A DNA stretch of 64,000 bases from Adiantum capillus-veneris (GCA_014529385.2 CM043947.1:128461891-128525890), one strand, 5' to 3'. Counted from the first letter of the stretch, positions 30,440 to 41,462 are shown. The notes: a model not told the origin generated them from the letters alone. Program-made: numbers and translations.

Positions 30440-30522
30440 TTAGTTGCAACATGCAGGTAATCGTATGGACGTGCATCCCTACTTTAGCTTCTTGGCTCCA
30501 CCATGTTGACCTCTCGCTGGAG
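30440..30522. repeat. Direct repeat flanking the SINE/Helitron-end block (left)
   Basis: 'ttagttgcaacatgcaggta' through 'ccatgttgacctct' recurs at 31261-31343. A further tandem of its last 38 bp follows at 31343-31381. The repeat brackets the block 30523-31260, suggesting a segmental duplication around it. Confidence 0.75.
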
Positions 30523-30523
30523 G

Positions 30524-30621
30524 GTAAGAGGGGCCATGCCGTCGTCGAAGGGTAAGAGGGGCCAAGGGGTTTGAGGGTAAGAGGGGCTATGCCGCCGCCG
30601 AAAGCGGCGCCGTTTTACTAG
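30524..30621 (+). mobile_element. Isolated Helitron 3' end with tandem GGTAAGAGGGG units
   Basis: Three units of 'gggtaagaggggcc' plus ATGCCGYCGYCGAA-like sequence lead to a CGCCGC-CGAAA-GCGGCG hairpin (about 30594-30609), CCGTTTTA and CTAG (30618-30621) followed by T. The terminus matches the Helitron end at 1306-1345 in the opposite orientation. A matching 5' end was not found. Confidence 0.55.
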
Positions 30622-30630
30622 TATATATAG

Positions 30631-31257
30631 TTTTCGGTTGGATTCGTAAATGTCACCTGTGGACGCGAGAAGTCTGCAGACGGTGTGTCCGCCTGGATGG
30701 ACAGAGAACAAGGGAGGGATATTCACACATGGGCAGATGGCTTCATGCTATATTGTGAGCTTTCGGATGAATTGTCAGCATTAGGGTTTAGCGTAGTGGA
30801 AAGGTTCGTGACTTGTGATGCCTAGATCATGGGTTTAATTTTTGCACCATAAGAGGGCTCCCCCATAGACCCTCTAAAGGTGCTATTACGGGGCCCTTGA
30901 AAAAACTAATTTGTGCTTCATAAGCCTCAACAAAAGTGAAGAGCCCTTCACCTAAAATGTCTTAAATGTAGGGGGTCCTTCAACCACCCCCTACACTCGA
31001 GAAACGTTTTAGAACTTGGTATAGGAGGTCAGCAAGTCAAAAAGAGAAAGAGTACTTTGGTGCAAACGATTGGAAACTTGTTGTTGAAGGGCTTATGGGC
31101 ACACAAAGGCACACAAAGGGATTTTTATAGGGCCCTTTACATTTAAAAGGGCCCTTTTTTAAAAGTTTGATTGGGTTTATGGGGAAGCCCTCTAACTTTA
31201 GCAGTACGTAGGCATTACACACTCCTCTCTCTCCCCCTCCCCGCGCTAACGTATGTT
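30631..31257 (+). repeat. SINE-like element, copy 2 (interrupted by a MITE)
   Basis: This aligns with 9043-9353 on both sides of a 340-bp insertion. It keeps the TAGCGTAGTGG box A (about 30789) and the GCGCTAACGTATGTT end. It lies directly after the isolated Helitron 3' end. Confidence 0.55.
30853..31192. mobile_element. Tourist-like (PIF/Harbinger) MITE, 340 bp
   Basis: Terminal inverted repeats GAGGGCTCCCCCATAGACCC and GAGGGCTTCCCCATAAACCC (18 of 20 match) are flanked by the 3-bp duplication TAA (30850-30852, 31193-31195). The paralogous copy at 9043-9353 has the empty site with a single TAA (CCATAACTTTA). A TAA/TTA duplication is typical of PIF/Harbinger. It contains internal AGGGCCCTTT palindromes and no ORF. 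Confidence 0.85.
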
Positions 31258-31533
31258 GTTTTAGTTGCAACATGCAGGTAATCGTATGGACGTGCATCCC
31301 TACTTTAGCTTCTTGGCTACACCATGCTGACCTCTGACTTAATTAGCTTCTTGGCTTTACCATGTTGACCTCTGGCTGGAGACTCAGTGAACCCGCGTGT
31401 AGCTCGCACGCCTACACACAGCAGGCAACTTTGTACAAAAAACCCATGGCTCAGACTAAAAGCAAGAAGAGGGCAAGAGCATGATTAATGCAGTATCTGA
31501 ATAAGCTGATAGAGGGTAGTGCTTATAGGTGCA

Positions 31534-32624
31534 ATGGTGGATCCTTTGAGTATTGCGGCTACGATCTTTGCGTCATTGCAGTTTGTATTACAACTGAAGA
31601 CCTACTTGCATGAGAAGAAGAAGAGGAAGAGGCAAGAGCAATTAGAGCAGCACCCCCACCAGCATTTGTATCCGGCCCACTTATCCAGCCCAATCACTTA
31701 CTGCATATGTTACCACATCTACCAAGCCTACCCCTATTACAATCCCCACTATATGCACCCACCCCCTAATTCTTATCTTCCTCCCCCTCTGCAGCAACCC
31801 CCTCATTTGTACTATCACAACAACCACACTTATTCCCGTTCTCTCCATAATTCTGTGCCCAGGACGCCTTCTAATTCCTCTCATTCTTCTACCCCGGCGG
31901 CTTCCTATGATTGGCTTGGCTTGCTATATGGTCGCATGGAGCTCCTTCACTACCAGGAAGCACCTCACAATATGCGTGAGCCCCTCGGTATGCGTACCGG
32001 TGCCTGTGCTGACAACAACAAAATCTCCTCATACCAGCACTGGAAGTCTCTACAGGTAAGTCTACTTTTAGCATGAGGTTACATATTATATGGTGTTCCT
32101 ATTCCCCCATTTGTATGTGTCTTTAATGTGACTCCTTAATTCTGTAATACTTGGGCCCCTTGCAAAGTTCTCCAAGAGTTCTGTGAGCAGATCTGTTTGT
32201 GGAGAAAGGATTCCTTTCATATACTTAGTATCTAGCTAGAAGCCCCTTTTTTGTTATGTTTCCCAGAAAGTGTCCAACATACGGGTACGGACCTGCCGGT
32301 AGAAGCTCGTGATGTTGTCGTAATCTGTGAAGTGGGCTTGGGGCAGTACTGATCTTGCTGAAGCTCATGTCATCTCAAAGGTGTGCCTTGAATATACATG
32401 GGAGAATTTTCATGAAGGGTCATTGTGATCCAGTCACAATCCCTAATTATTAGCTGTGTTTCGCATGAAATTTTAGACAAGTTCCTAATTACCTAGCTAG
32501 ATGACGTGGGCGGCGGCATTTCTCTGCTGCCTCAACCGCACCCAGCTAGCTGTGTGCGGTGATCTGCATGATGTTGAATACTATAAGGAAAAGAAAAGGG
32601 AAAGGGGAAATGTCCTAACCTTCT

Positions 32625-32686
<62 letters not shown>

Positions 32687-33279
32687 AATTAATGATAAAA
32701 TTGTTGCAGGAAGAGTCCAGGTATCAAGGGTTACAGCAGAAGACCATTGCAGTGGTGGATTGGAGTAAGGGAAACATTGACATGTTTATGGAGATAGGAG
32801 GAGCATACTTCAGGAATTATCGCGTACGCGGGTGCGATGTCGAAGTGTTTGCATCTCTATTCAAGGAGAGGGTGGTGTTCTCGGGGGAGATAAGGGGGGG
32901 GAAGCTGGAGAAGTTGAGCAAGGAGATGAAGATGGTGGAGAATGTGAGTGGAGCAAGCTCAACAAACTCATGGATGAGGCTGGGGATATACGAGGAGAGT
33001 GAGCTGGAAATGAAGGAGGCATTAGTAGGCGAGGAGGGGTCCTTCATAGAGACGGTAAGGGGGGCAGTGTTTGGGCTTGTTTGTTGCCTCTACGAGGATC
33101 CGCGCCATCTCAACGTGGACATGCAGGAGAGAGCTGGTCACCTGGACATTGTGCGTGTCAATTCCCATCATCAACATCCTCATTGCCACCTCCGGCCCAA
33201 ACGCCATTCTTGCTTGTTCTCAGTTTACTCTTTTGGCGATCACGCCGGCTGGGCTGCCCAAGCCATCCTCTTAGGCTAA
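31534..33279 (+). CDS. Candidate two-exon gene, 363 aa, unknown function
   Basis: Exon 1 (31534-32055) begins at an ATG with G at -3 and +4 and ends at CAG|GTAAGT. Exon 2 (32710-33279) follows TTGTTGCAG. Both junctions are phase 0, giving ..HWKSLQ|EESRYQG.. The N-terminus (MVDPLSIAATIFASLQFVLQLKTYL) is a hydrophobic helix followed by a basic stretch (EKKKRKRQE). About residues 45-125 are Pro/Tyr/His-rich, and exon 2 gives a globular, charged segment (TIAVVDWSKGNIDMFMEIGGAYF). The last 45 residues are His-rich and less convincing; an overlapping frame there has a hydrophobic run, so the 3' end may be mis-modelled or spliced. No family was recognised. It is the best host-gene candidate in the window. 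Confidence 0.5.
32056..32709 (+). other. Probable intron with (TG)n(AG)n tract
   Basis: 654 bp bounded by GTAAGT and TTGTTGCAG. It is AT-rich near the ends and includes a compound TG/AG microsatellite at about 32626-32682 just before the acceptor. Confidence 0.5.
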
Positions 33280-34045
33280 CGTAAGTAAAAGAACTAGTCG
33301 ATGCTCATTTTTAAAAGCCTCTCTTCCATGACCTTTATGTTAATCATTTCAAAAAAAGGCCCTGTCCTTCCACGACCAAAATAGACAACTAGTATGCCTT
33401 GATTGCTTCACTATGTATATGGTAAGAAGTAAAGAAGTGATAATAGTATGGATTTCATCGCACTGTGTAGCTTTTGGTGATGGCTCCATAGCATCTCTCC
33501 TCAAAGCTTTCGCCCAAAACTTTATGACTTCGCGTCACAAAGAAGATTGTGCATTAAAAGATGCATGGAGGTGAAAATTTTGTCATAACAATAAAGATTG
33601 AGAGAGATGCATTTCATGCATTGCGATGCTGTGCCCAAAAAGAAAAAAAAACATACATATGTATGGGGTGGAGTTGGCACCGTTCTCCACATTTATAATA
33701 ATACCATAGGAAACGTGCCTTTCCCCTGCCACTTTTATCCCTTCCAGTGTTGAAAGGGGACTTATGCTTCTCCTCCGATATTGGAGGGACTTTTTTATGT
33801 AAAAATATTGTAGTTGTACAAGGAAGAACTCATTACCGATGTTTTATAAAGACATGTATCCTTCCACGTTGCTATGTCGTGGTGTATTGTCCGCATGTCC
33901 CTTTGTTGAGGACAACAAGTCCTTGTCACCTTCATCTAAAATCTTTTCAATAAAAATGGTGTAAATTCATTGGTTTAATGTATACATGATGTAATCTAAG
34001 AACTTTTGAGATCACATAGAGGAAATAAAAACACGAAACACAGCT
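33280..34045. other. Non-coding stretch
   Basis: No convincing gene. A possible splice donor (AACGTAAGT, about 33278) follows the stop of the candidate gene, so its transcript may continue here. Short open frames are not protein-like. Confidence 0.5.
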
Positions 34046-34321
34046 TTACCTTTGATACTCGTGTCTGCATCGAAGCACAATCTTGGATGGATCAACTACT
34101 AGACCTTCCTTGCATTGTTCCATCACCTTCCAACTAGTATGTGTTATGTCATCGTCATCCTTTCTGCGATTTCTACCAACATGTCGACTGTCACATTCAT
34201 TTTTTCTATGATGCCTATCGTTACCTACACTACTTTTAATGTTTGTGGTCTTAGGGTAGGTTGAATCTACCCAATTGTCTGTCGACACATACACAAAATC
34301 GCAATATTTTGGGCACCTCAT
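34046..34321 (-). CDS. Open frame, 91 aa, not recognised
   Basis: Charged and His/Arg-rich (DRHHRKNECDSRHVGRNRRKDDDD), ending CKEGLVVDPSKIVLRC. A possible donor AAAG|GTAAAG lies at its 3' end. It adjoins the PPR relic on the same strand but shows no PPR wording. It may be an exon of a lost gene or a chance frame. Confidence 0.22.
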   Translation of the reverse strand: MRCPKYCDFVYVSTDNWVDSTYPKTTNIKSSVGNDRHHRKNECDSRHVGRNRRKDDDDITHTSWKVMEQCKEGLVVDPSKIVLRCRHEYQR

Positions 34322-34329
34322 GTGGCATA

Positions 34330-35515
34330 CATATCGATCAAATCGCAGCCAAGTACGCCATCTTTCTCCAAGAGTCCCTAAGCACGATATCTTTCTGCAA
34401 GAGCCCTCACCTCACATCAGCTAAAAATAGCCTAGAGCTTTTTGGCATTGCCCTTGGGGAGAAAATCCTACAATCAAGAGAGAGGCCATCGCTCCGCATC
34501 TACCAAAAACGGACTAGAGCTTTTTGGCCATGTCGCTATGGCAAAAATCCTACAATCAGTGCATTCCAAGATTCCCCACTCAGGACAACGAGTATATTGA
34601 GAAGTTCTGGTGCTCTCCAAACCGCACGACATCTAGCAAACATGTCAACCAAGGCATTGACAAGCATGACATCTTTTTCATAGAGCATAGAGCACACATA
34701 GGTGATTTCATATGGACAAAGGACATCACTTTGCATCCACTGAAAATAGCCTTGGGCTTTTTGTACCTTCTCTTGTTGTGGGTATCCTACAATCAGTGCA
34801 TTCCAAGAGATGTCGTTTCAAACAGTAAGCTCCTCAAGCTGCTTCTGAAGTGCACCACATTTTGCATACATATCGAGCAGAGCCAAGCACGATAGCTCAT
34901 TGTGCTCCGACAAGTACAAAGCTCCTCAAGCACTTTTTGTGTTTTGAAGTGCACCATATTTGGCATACATGCATTGCCAAGCATGACATTTTTTGCAATA
35001 GCCCTTGGCTAACAATACAAGATCAAATGCTGAAGCCCATATTAGCATGTTGGGTAGAGTCAAATGCCTTCAAGATGCATGCAAAGGTGATTGCATTTGG
35101 ACAGAGGCCCTCACTTTGCATGTGCTGAAAACAGCCTAGAGCTTTCTCACCCTACTCCTCTTGTGCTAAACACGACTGCTCGTTGCACTTAGACAAGTAC
35201 ATAGCTCCTCAAGCACTTTCTGTGCTTTCTGCAGTGCACCGCATTTGGCATACATGTCAAGCAAGGTAATGCCAACCATGAATATTTATGTCAATCGCCT
35301 AACAAGATCATTGTGAACTCTTTTGCCCATACCAACACCTTGCATGATGCGAGATGCCTTCAAGATGCACGTGTAGGTGATTGTATCAGGAGTTTGCATT
35401 GAGGTCCTCTCATCGCATCTGCTGAAAACAATCCAAAGATTCTTGGCCCTGCCCAACTTGGGTATATCCCACAAGCAATGCACTCCAAGAGACAAGATTT
35501 TGGACAAGAAGCTAG
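34330..35515 (-). pseudogene. Second PPR gene relic
   Basis: Minus-strand frames give MQSDVLCPYEITYVCS, KDVMLVNALVDMFARC, SWNALIVGFLP, ITYTCILKASR and GMGKRVHNDLV, in several frames with stops. The ALVDMYAK-like block recurs about four times (near 34334, 34642, 34868 and 35260), again about 300 bp apart. It is not bracketed by Helitron ends that I can see, unlike the relic at 1560-5960. Confidence 0.75.
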
Positions 35516-35528
35516 TTCAATCGTGCTG

Positions 35529-35615
<87 letters not shown>

Positions 35616-35718
35616 CTGCAACAAGAAATAGTCCATACTTCCTCGCCCTACCCTTGTTTGGCATATCCCACAATCAACCCACTCCAAGAGACAAGAATTT
35701 GAACACAAAGGTTTCTTG

Positions 35719-35776
<58 letters not shown>
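35440..35776 (-). repeat. PPR fragments alternating with long (CT)n tracts
   Basis: Two units each consist of about 80 bp of PPR-coding remnant (minus strand: LLW/LEWVDCGICQTRVGRGSMDYF-like) followed by TTGATT or GTGCTGATT and a CT tract. The tracts are at 35531-35613 (about 41 units) and 35721-35776 (about 28 units). A third, similar unit with its own CT tracts lies at 38281-38488. Confidence 0.8.
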
Positions 35777-35781
<5 letters not shown>

Positions 35782-36249
35782 TGTTCCCCATTCCCACATA
35801 GTCATAGGCTGCTAGTAATATAGTCTAGGGGATACTACTTATCATCTAAACGTGTACTTTATGAAGCTCTACACACTTGGCATAAACAATACCAAAAGCA
35901 TGCAAGTACTTCCACAATCCCGCGTCTGTGAAGCGATTACCGAGATGATCATGGTGGATAAGAAGGAACAAAAATAGTTGCTAGATGAAGCCGCAACAAA
36001 GCTGGTCAGATAGCGAGAAATATATATGGGGCACCTGTCATGGCGTCATACTACTGAAATACACAAGCACTCTTCCATGCATACTACAATAAGTTATTGC
36101 TCCACCATGCATTCTGGAATATGCTAGTCCTCACATCCATGCCTTTGATTCCTCTCTAACTCAAGTAGACAAAAAATTTCATAGTCAAACAAAAAACAAC
36201 AATTCATAATCAACAATACATTGCATACCTATTGAATGTCATTGCAGTT
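35777..36249. other. Non-coding stretch
   Basis: No ORF or repeat stands out. The sequence 'accatgcattctRSaata' occurs twice here and once in the F-box relic (36104, 36301), hinting that the pseudogene's 3' part may extend into it. Confidence 0.4.
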
Positions 36250-37860
36250 CTAGTTCAAAACAAAATCTATACCAACAATTAGCTTTGTTGCATTAGATCC
36301 ACCATGCATTCTACAATAGGTTACTGACTTCTCTTCCCCTCTCACTTCTAGACATGTTAAGGTAGGTTTGAAGTACGCTAAAAATAGAAGCATGCGATTA
36401 AATCCTGAACAACCCTTGTAGGATGACATTTGACTCCATGATCCATGATCCATCCTCCACATCATAGAGAAGGGGAGCACTGTAAAACCTTCCTTATACT
36501 CATCCAGATAATCAACAACCATCATACATATATGCCTTCCATCAGTAGCAAAGGAGATGTCATGCTCACTAAGAAAATATGCATCGTATGGTTCAACAGG
36601 CTCTCTGGCACGCCACCATCTTACTGCCAACTACACCCAACATGCTTGAGAACAATCATTCTGGACCTGAAGCTTACAAACAAGAATACCCTCTACTAGG
36701 GGTGACCCAGCACTAAATGCTAGAATAGCATCTCCTCTCAGCTTCTGAGAAAAAAGGGCATGCAAGCACTAGTGTGTTTTAGAGACTTCGGAGCAAAAAC
36801 CTTTTTACAACTCCATGTATCAGATTTTGTGTGGTAGCCATAGAGCATAGACCTACCTTCAGCTTTTCCCTAGAAAGGATAAAAATATAAGTCAGCATTG
36901 GTGATGTCATTTCTTGTGATGACCGTGGGTTTAAGAATCTTCCAAGCCCAACTCTTAGAATCATAAACATGTGCTTCTACAGGCCTTGGCTGTCACACAT
37001 AAGGAGACGGCACTACCGTGTAGGACTTGCCAGCTTGGTCATAATCCATGGACAAGAGAAAGCGCAAGGGCATAGTATCACGCGGTCATGGTGGAAATGC
37101 CTTCATGTGGCATGTAAGCAGGTTGAATACCAGCAAGGTAAGCTGATCATCTGGGAATAGTGCAAATGGATTTGCAATATTCTTCCAGTCTCCTTGATGA
37201 AAGGACATGGGCACTTGTGACACATTGTAAACCATCCAGCAGATGAGGCCTCCAACTGATGCTATTTGGAAGTTTCTAGCAGAATAGTCCCTAGTTGTTT
37301 GCATGTATACCAGCAAGGTAAGCTGATCATCTGGGAATGATGCAAATGGATCTGCAATCTTCTTCCACTCTCCTTGATGAAAGAGAACGGGCACTAGTGA
37401 CACATTGTAGACCATGTAGCAGATGAGGCCTCCAGTTGATGCTATTTCAAATTAAGATTTTCTTGCAGAATAGTCCCCGGTTGTTCGTAGGTAAAAACAC
37501 AGGTGATGCAAATGAGTTCTGAGTGCGTTGAAAATTTGGCGAAAGCGATGAAGGGGGAAATCGAACCATCGATTGAGGAAGGGAATATAGGTGGTAAACC
37601 CCTTAGCAAATAAGTTGGAGCTTGGGGCCTTCCTCACCATTTGATGTTTCTCCATTTGATGCTAGCCTAAAAGGATGTTCTACATGACCTGAGGGGAGCA
37701 GAGCCAAGTGTTCCATGCCCAGGACACACATAGCAATTGATAGATGTAGGGGGAGGCCCAGACATGGTAGGACATTGTTCAAAACAACATCGTCGGGCAA
37801 GACTAGCATTCGCTCTGGCTCATGCTTCTCCTCCTGACCGTTCCCCTCGTCTTCCACATT
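36250..37860 (-). pseudogene. Broken F-box gene
   Basis: The minus strand starts at ATG 37857 (MEDEGNGQEEKHEPERM) and reads an F-box-like LVLPDDVVLNNVLPCLGLPLHLSIAMC. Frames then shift. Downstream pieces include FPLHRFRQIF, GGLICYMVYNVSLVPVLF with GEWKKIADPFASFPDDQLTLL (twice), KSWAWKIL, YGYHTKSDTWSCKK and YDVEDGSWIMES. These resemble the kelch/beta-propeller-like C-terminal part of plant F-box proteins, which select targets for SCF ubiquitin ligases. Several stops and frame changes rule out a product. Confidence 0.65.
37129..37494 (-). repeat. Tandem duplication inside the F-box relic
   Basis: Two units of about 180 bp (37129-37307 and 37311-37494) both encode the GGLICxMVYNVS..FHQGxWKxIAxPFAxFPDDQLTLLV segment. 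They differ at several positions, so the duplication is not very recent. Confidence 0.8.
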
Positions 37861-38277
37861 GGAGGGCTCCTGAAATCCCCTCCTACTTTGTTATGTGTGC
37901 CCTCCTCCCCTTGTGGCTTTGGCACACCCTTTTCATCGGCCTTCCTATATTTCTCCAATTTCTCCTTGTGGTCTCGAGTGGTCATCCTCTTCATTCAGCC
38001 TCTTTCTCTAGCCGAATCCTCCTGCTCTGCGTCCAGGGTGTCGATCTGCAAAACATCACCTTTGTCTGTCCTTGTGAAATTTGGATGCATAGCCCCTCTG
38101 TGCGGAGACAATGATTGGTCTACTGCACAAAGCCAATGATCCGTGTTCCTGATGGGCTATTGAACTTCCATGGAGCTTTTCTTGGCTACTCACTGTACAA
38201 ACATTACTATAGAAGATTATGGCTTATGGTATTCCATCCTTTCAGAATCTAACCTTTGCATTTCTTTTGATCCGTTA

Positions 38278-38280
<3 letters not shown>

Positions 38281-38350
<70 letters not shown>

Positions 38351-38454
38351 GCTCGCTCCACCGGAAAACAGTCCAGAGATTCCTGCCCTGCCCTTGTTAG
38401 GCATATCCCGCAACCAATGCACTCCAATAGACATGATTCCGAACGAGAAGCTTT

Positions 38455-38488
<34 letters not shown>
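38281..38488 (-). repeat. (CT)n tract, PPR fragment, (CT)n tract
   Basis: A CT tract (38281-38348) is followed by an 85-bp PPR remnant (minus: LECIGCGICLTRAGQESLDCF) and a second CT tract (about 38457-38488). The PPR piece matches those at 35440-35720. Confidence 0.8.
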
Positions 38489-38490
<2 letters not shown>

Positions 38491-39700
38491 GCATAAGACT
38501 ACGCACCTAATTCTTTCTCTCTCCTTGACTACCATTCCTTTTCCAAAATTACGTCACCATCCTTCGCCCTCTCTATTCTTTAATAATAATTAACTCTGTC
38601 CAATGAGATGCTACCAAGTGGCGTCAATCTTCTTGATGCATTCTCAAAAACGATATTACATAATCAAGGTAAAGAGGAGGAACTCAAATCCAACTTGATT
38701 TTTTATTTTAATTTTCCCTTCTCAACAAGATGTTCCCGACCAACCTCATCAGTCATGTCTTGGTCCTTGGCCAACATGGCCATGTGGATTTTCAACCGGC
38801 TCTAGGATGAATTGACATGCACCCTGCAGGTCCAGTAGCTGGCTCGAGAGGCTTTGTCCACATGTTGTATCTCATTTGAATATAAATTATATGTACAACT
38901 TTGAATATTTGGGAAAACAACCCCCCCCCCCCCCCCCCAAGACCCAAAGAAAAAAATTATGGACTTCTATTAGAAAGCTCATTTGAAAAACGAAAGACCT
39001 TTCAAGAACAAAACTGTCCGAACTATAGCTTCATGCCTCAAATGAAGAATTGCAAGCATGATGCCCTTTTATATGGCTTTATATCCCAATCTTTTTTGCA
39101 CTAAGTTTTCTGTAGAACTCATGCTATGTCTATAATTTTTTTCAACTTTATTGTTAGTTGTCCAGATGATTCACCTCTTGATGGTGGTTGTTTCTTGTGG
39201 TGGTATGTACTTTAATCTAGCCTTTTCTTCAAGGAGGCAATCTGCCATTGAGGATTCAAACCATGATATTCATTTTTGTTGTTTCTTGTGTGTGTATTGA
39301 GTTTATGGTGGCCTTTTCTGTAAGGAGTCCTACCAGTAGGTCTGTACGCATGTCTTTTCAATGCAAATCTCACCAGATGCTCAGATTGGCTTTGAGGTGA
39401 AAAACGAGGGAAATGGCACGTGGGGAGAGAGAGCGAGAGATAGAGAGAGAAAAGCTCATCTGTCAGGCATCACGACATGCACGATTGGGAGGACAGGTGG
39501 CAGAGAAGTGTCTGCGATGGCATCACTTTTTTTAAAAATACCATTCAATTGCGCACAGTGCAACGAGCATGTGGCGGTGCATTGGCTTAGTCCAGACGAC
39601 CTTGATGTGAGCGCAGTATCCAGAGTTCAACATCTGTTGCTCGCATGGCGACTAAGCCTTCAATGCAGTGGAATCTGCATGCGGTGAACGATTTCTTACT
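38489..39700. other. Mostly non-coding stretch
   Basis: This holds a poly-C run (about 38921-38939) and a 108-codon plus-strand frame (39361-39687), charged at first and not recognised. No convincing gene. Confidence 0.45.
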
Positions 39701-39707
39701 CCAGTCA

Positions 39708-39710
<3 letters not shown>

Positions 39711-39742
<32 letters not shown>

Positions 39743-40287
39743 GCACGATGCACAGCATGCCGCCCTGTAAATCACTTGGGTCAGCTACGATCCTCCGTTG
39801 TCCATAATCATCCCCGCTCCGTTGCCTTGCGCATAGGATAACCGTGGGGGGAAGAGATGCCATGCAGGTCAGACGACAAAGGTCGTCAAGGGCAAGGAAG
39901 TGGGGAGGTCGAGGCCACAAAGACATGATTGTAGAGGATATCCATGGGAGGGACAGGGGGACAGCAGGCGGTGAGCAACCGCTTCACCACAGGAGAACAC
40001 AACACACGGGGCATATTGACCTCGTAGACTTTGAAGGAAGAGGGCCGGGCGGTAGGGGGTGGATTCGGCCATGCTTCCATGATCTGTAGGATGAGCGCTA
40101 CTGAGGGGACGACGAGAGCTGCTGGAGTGGCCAGTTTGAGGCAGGAGGAAGTTTTTTTTTTAATATGTAGGGTTTCAAGGAAGAGCTAGGCTGTGTGTAT
40201 TGGCTCACAATAGTGAGATCTACCTGCGCGGCATGTCTAGAGCTCGATCGCACAATGCACGCACCAATTGGCAAGCTAGGAGGCACG
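39711..40287. other. (CT)n tract and GC-richer flank of the outer copia element
   Basis: The CT tract lies at 39711-39738. The following 500 bp is GC-richer than the average, with overlapping frames on both strands (39844-40089 plus, 39869-40080 minus). None has a recognisable domain. Confidence 0.4.
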
Positions 40288-40292
40288 ATTAG
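40288..40292. other. Target-site duplication ATTAG (left) of the outer copia element
   Basis: ATTAG directly precedes the left LTR and is repeated at 51066-51070 after the right LTR. Confidence 0.92.
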
Positions 40293-40484
40293 TGAAGGAG
40301 TACGAGCGGAAGTGCGACGCGAGAGAGAGTGCGAGAAGAAGAGCACGACGATATGGTGAACTCGCTCTACTGCAATGTGTAGAGCATAGTGAGTTCTTAT
40401 TAGGTTTTAACAAAAGAATATGTGTACATACCTGGCGGCCCGCCCACTTACCTGGGCGACCACATTGGGCTTTATACCCCAACA
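40293..40484 (-). repeat. Outer copia 3' LTR
   Basis: 192 bp, four substitutions from the LTR at 50874-51065. Directly followed on plus by ACCTCCCACTT, i.e. the polypurine tract on the minus strand. Confidence 0.95.
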
Positions 40485-40573
40485 ACCTCCCACTTAAAGT
40501 CCAATGTGGTACTTTAAGTGTGAGAGAAGCTACTATACAAGCTAATATACAAGAGATGTAGAGAAGTGATGTA

Positions 40574-41140
40574 CTACCCTACACCTAACTGCTTGCGAAA
40601 ATGCGCAAAGCTCTCTGAGGGAAGTCCTTTTGTAAGTAGATCAGCAGGATTTTCTGTGGTGTGAACTTTGACAAGCTGAAGTTGCTTATCCTCGAGCATT
40701 TCCCTGATGAAATGATACTTCACATCCACATGCTTTGTCTTTGAGTGATAAACTGGATTGTGAGCCAATTGTATAGCACTTTGACTATCACAATATAACA
40801 CTGTAGGCATCTCTTCTTTGATTCCCAAATCTGTTACTAGTCGATTAAGCCAAATTGATTCTTTGCATGCCTCTGATGCTGCAACATATTCAGCCTCTGT
40901 AGTAGACTGAGTAACACAATCTTGTAATCTAGAACGCCATGATACTGCTCCACCAGCCAATGTAAAGACATACCCTGACGTAGACCTTCGGTTGTCTAAG
41001 TCACCTGCATAATCTGAGTATATAAAACCCTTTACACTTAGCTCCTGACTCCCATAGCATATACGCATACTCTTTGTAGCTTTCAGGTATCTCAATATTC
41101 CTTTCACTGCCTCCCAATGTTTCTTGCCTGGGTTTGACAT
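40574..41140 (-). pseudogene. Outer copia RNase H fragment
   Basis: Frame with MSNPGKKHWEAVKGILRYL, FIYSDYAGDLDNRRSTSGYVF, VTQSTTEAEYVAASEA, LYCDSQSAIQL and KTKHVDVKYHFIREM, ending in a stop at 40574. This is the copia RNase H. It is cut from its RT by the inserted element: the open frame continues a dozen codons into the inserted LTR, but that part is foreign. Confidence 0.9.
41136..41140. other. Target-site duplication GACAT (left) of the inner copia element
   Basis: GACAT precedes the left LTR and is repeated at 46355-46359. Confidence 0.92.
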
Positions 41141-41462
41141 TGTTGAGATGTCGAGCTCTACACCTTGAGCTGGCATCCACTACGGGTCTTGGCCGCTTAT
41201 GGCATTTACTCACTGGCGCGTTAGGTGACCGACACGGAGGATCTCTGCCAGTGATTCTACAGCTGGACTACACTTATAGTGCCAGCCTAGTACGCTTCTA
41301 GCGAGTTCACACTTAGTGACCGCATGTACATATGTGCTACTTTTCAGCTTTAGCACTTAGTCATTTTGTACTCTCTTTTCTGTGAAGAAGAAGAAGAAGC
41401 TTTCCATCTCTGTGTGCTTTGTGCTTGTCTTGTGTAGCTCTCTTGCATCCTCATTCTTTACA
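41141..41462 (+). repeat. Inner copia 5' LTR
   Basis: 322 bp; differences from the 3' LTR are confined to about 41210-41300. It includes a (GAA)n stretch near the transcript start region. Confidence 0.95.

Noticed and set aside
32817-33284. Minus-strand and alternate plus-strand frames over exon 2 of the candidate gene
   Set aside because: They overlap the better frame that joins exon 1 in phase. The hydrophobic alternate frame near 33170-33270 may, however, indicate an unresolved 3' splice.
40574-41176. Start codon at 41176 for the outer copia RNase H frame
   Set aside because: That ATG lies in the inserted LTR of the other copia element; true homology begins at 41140.
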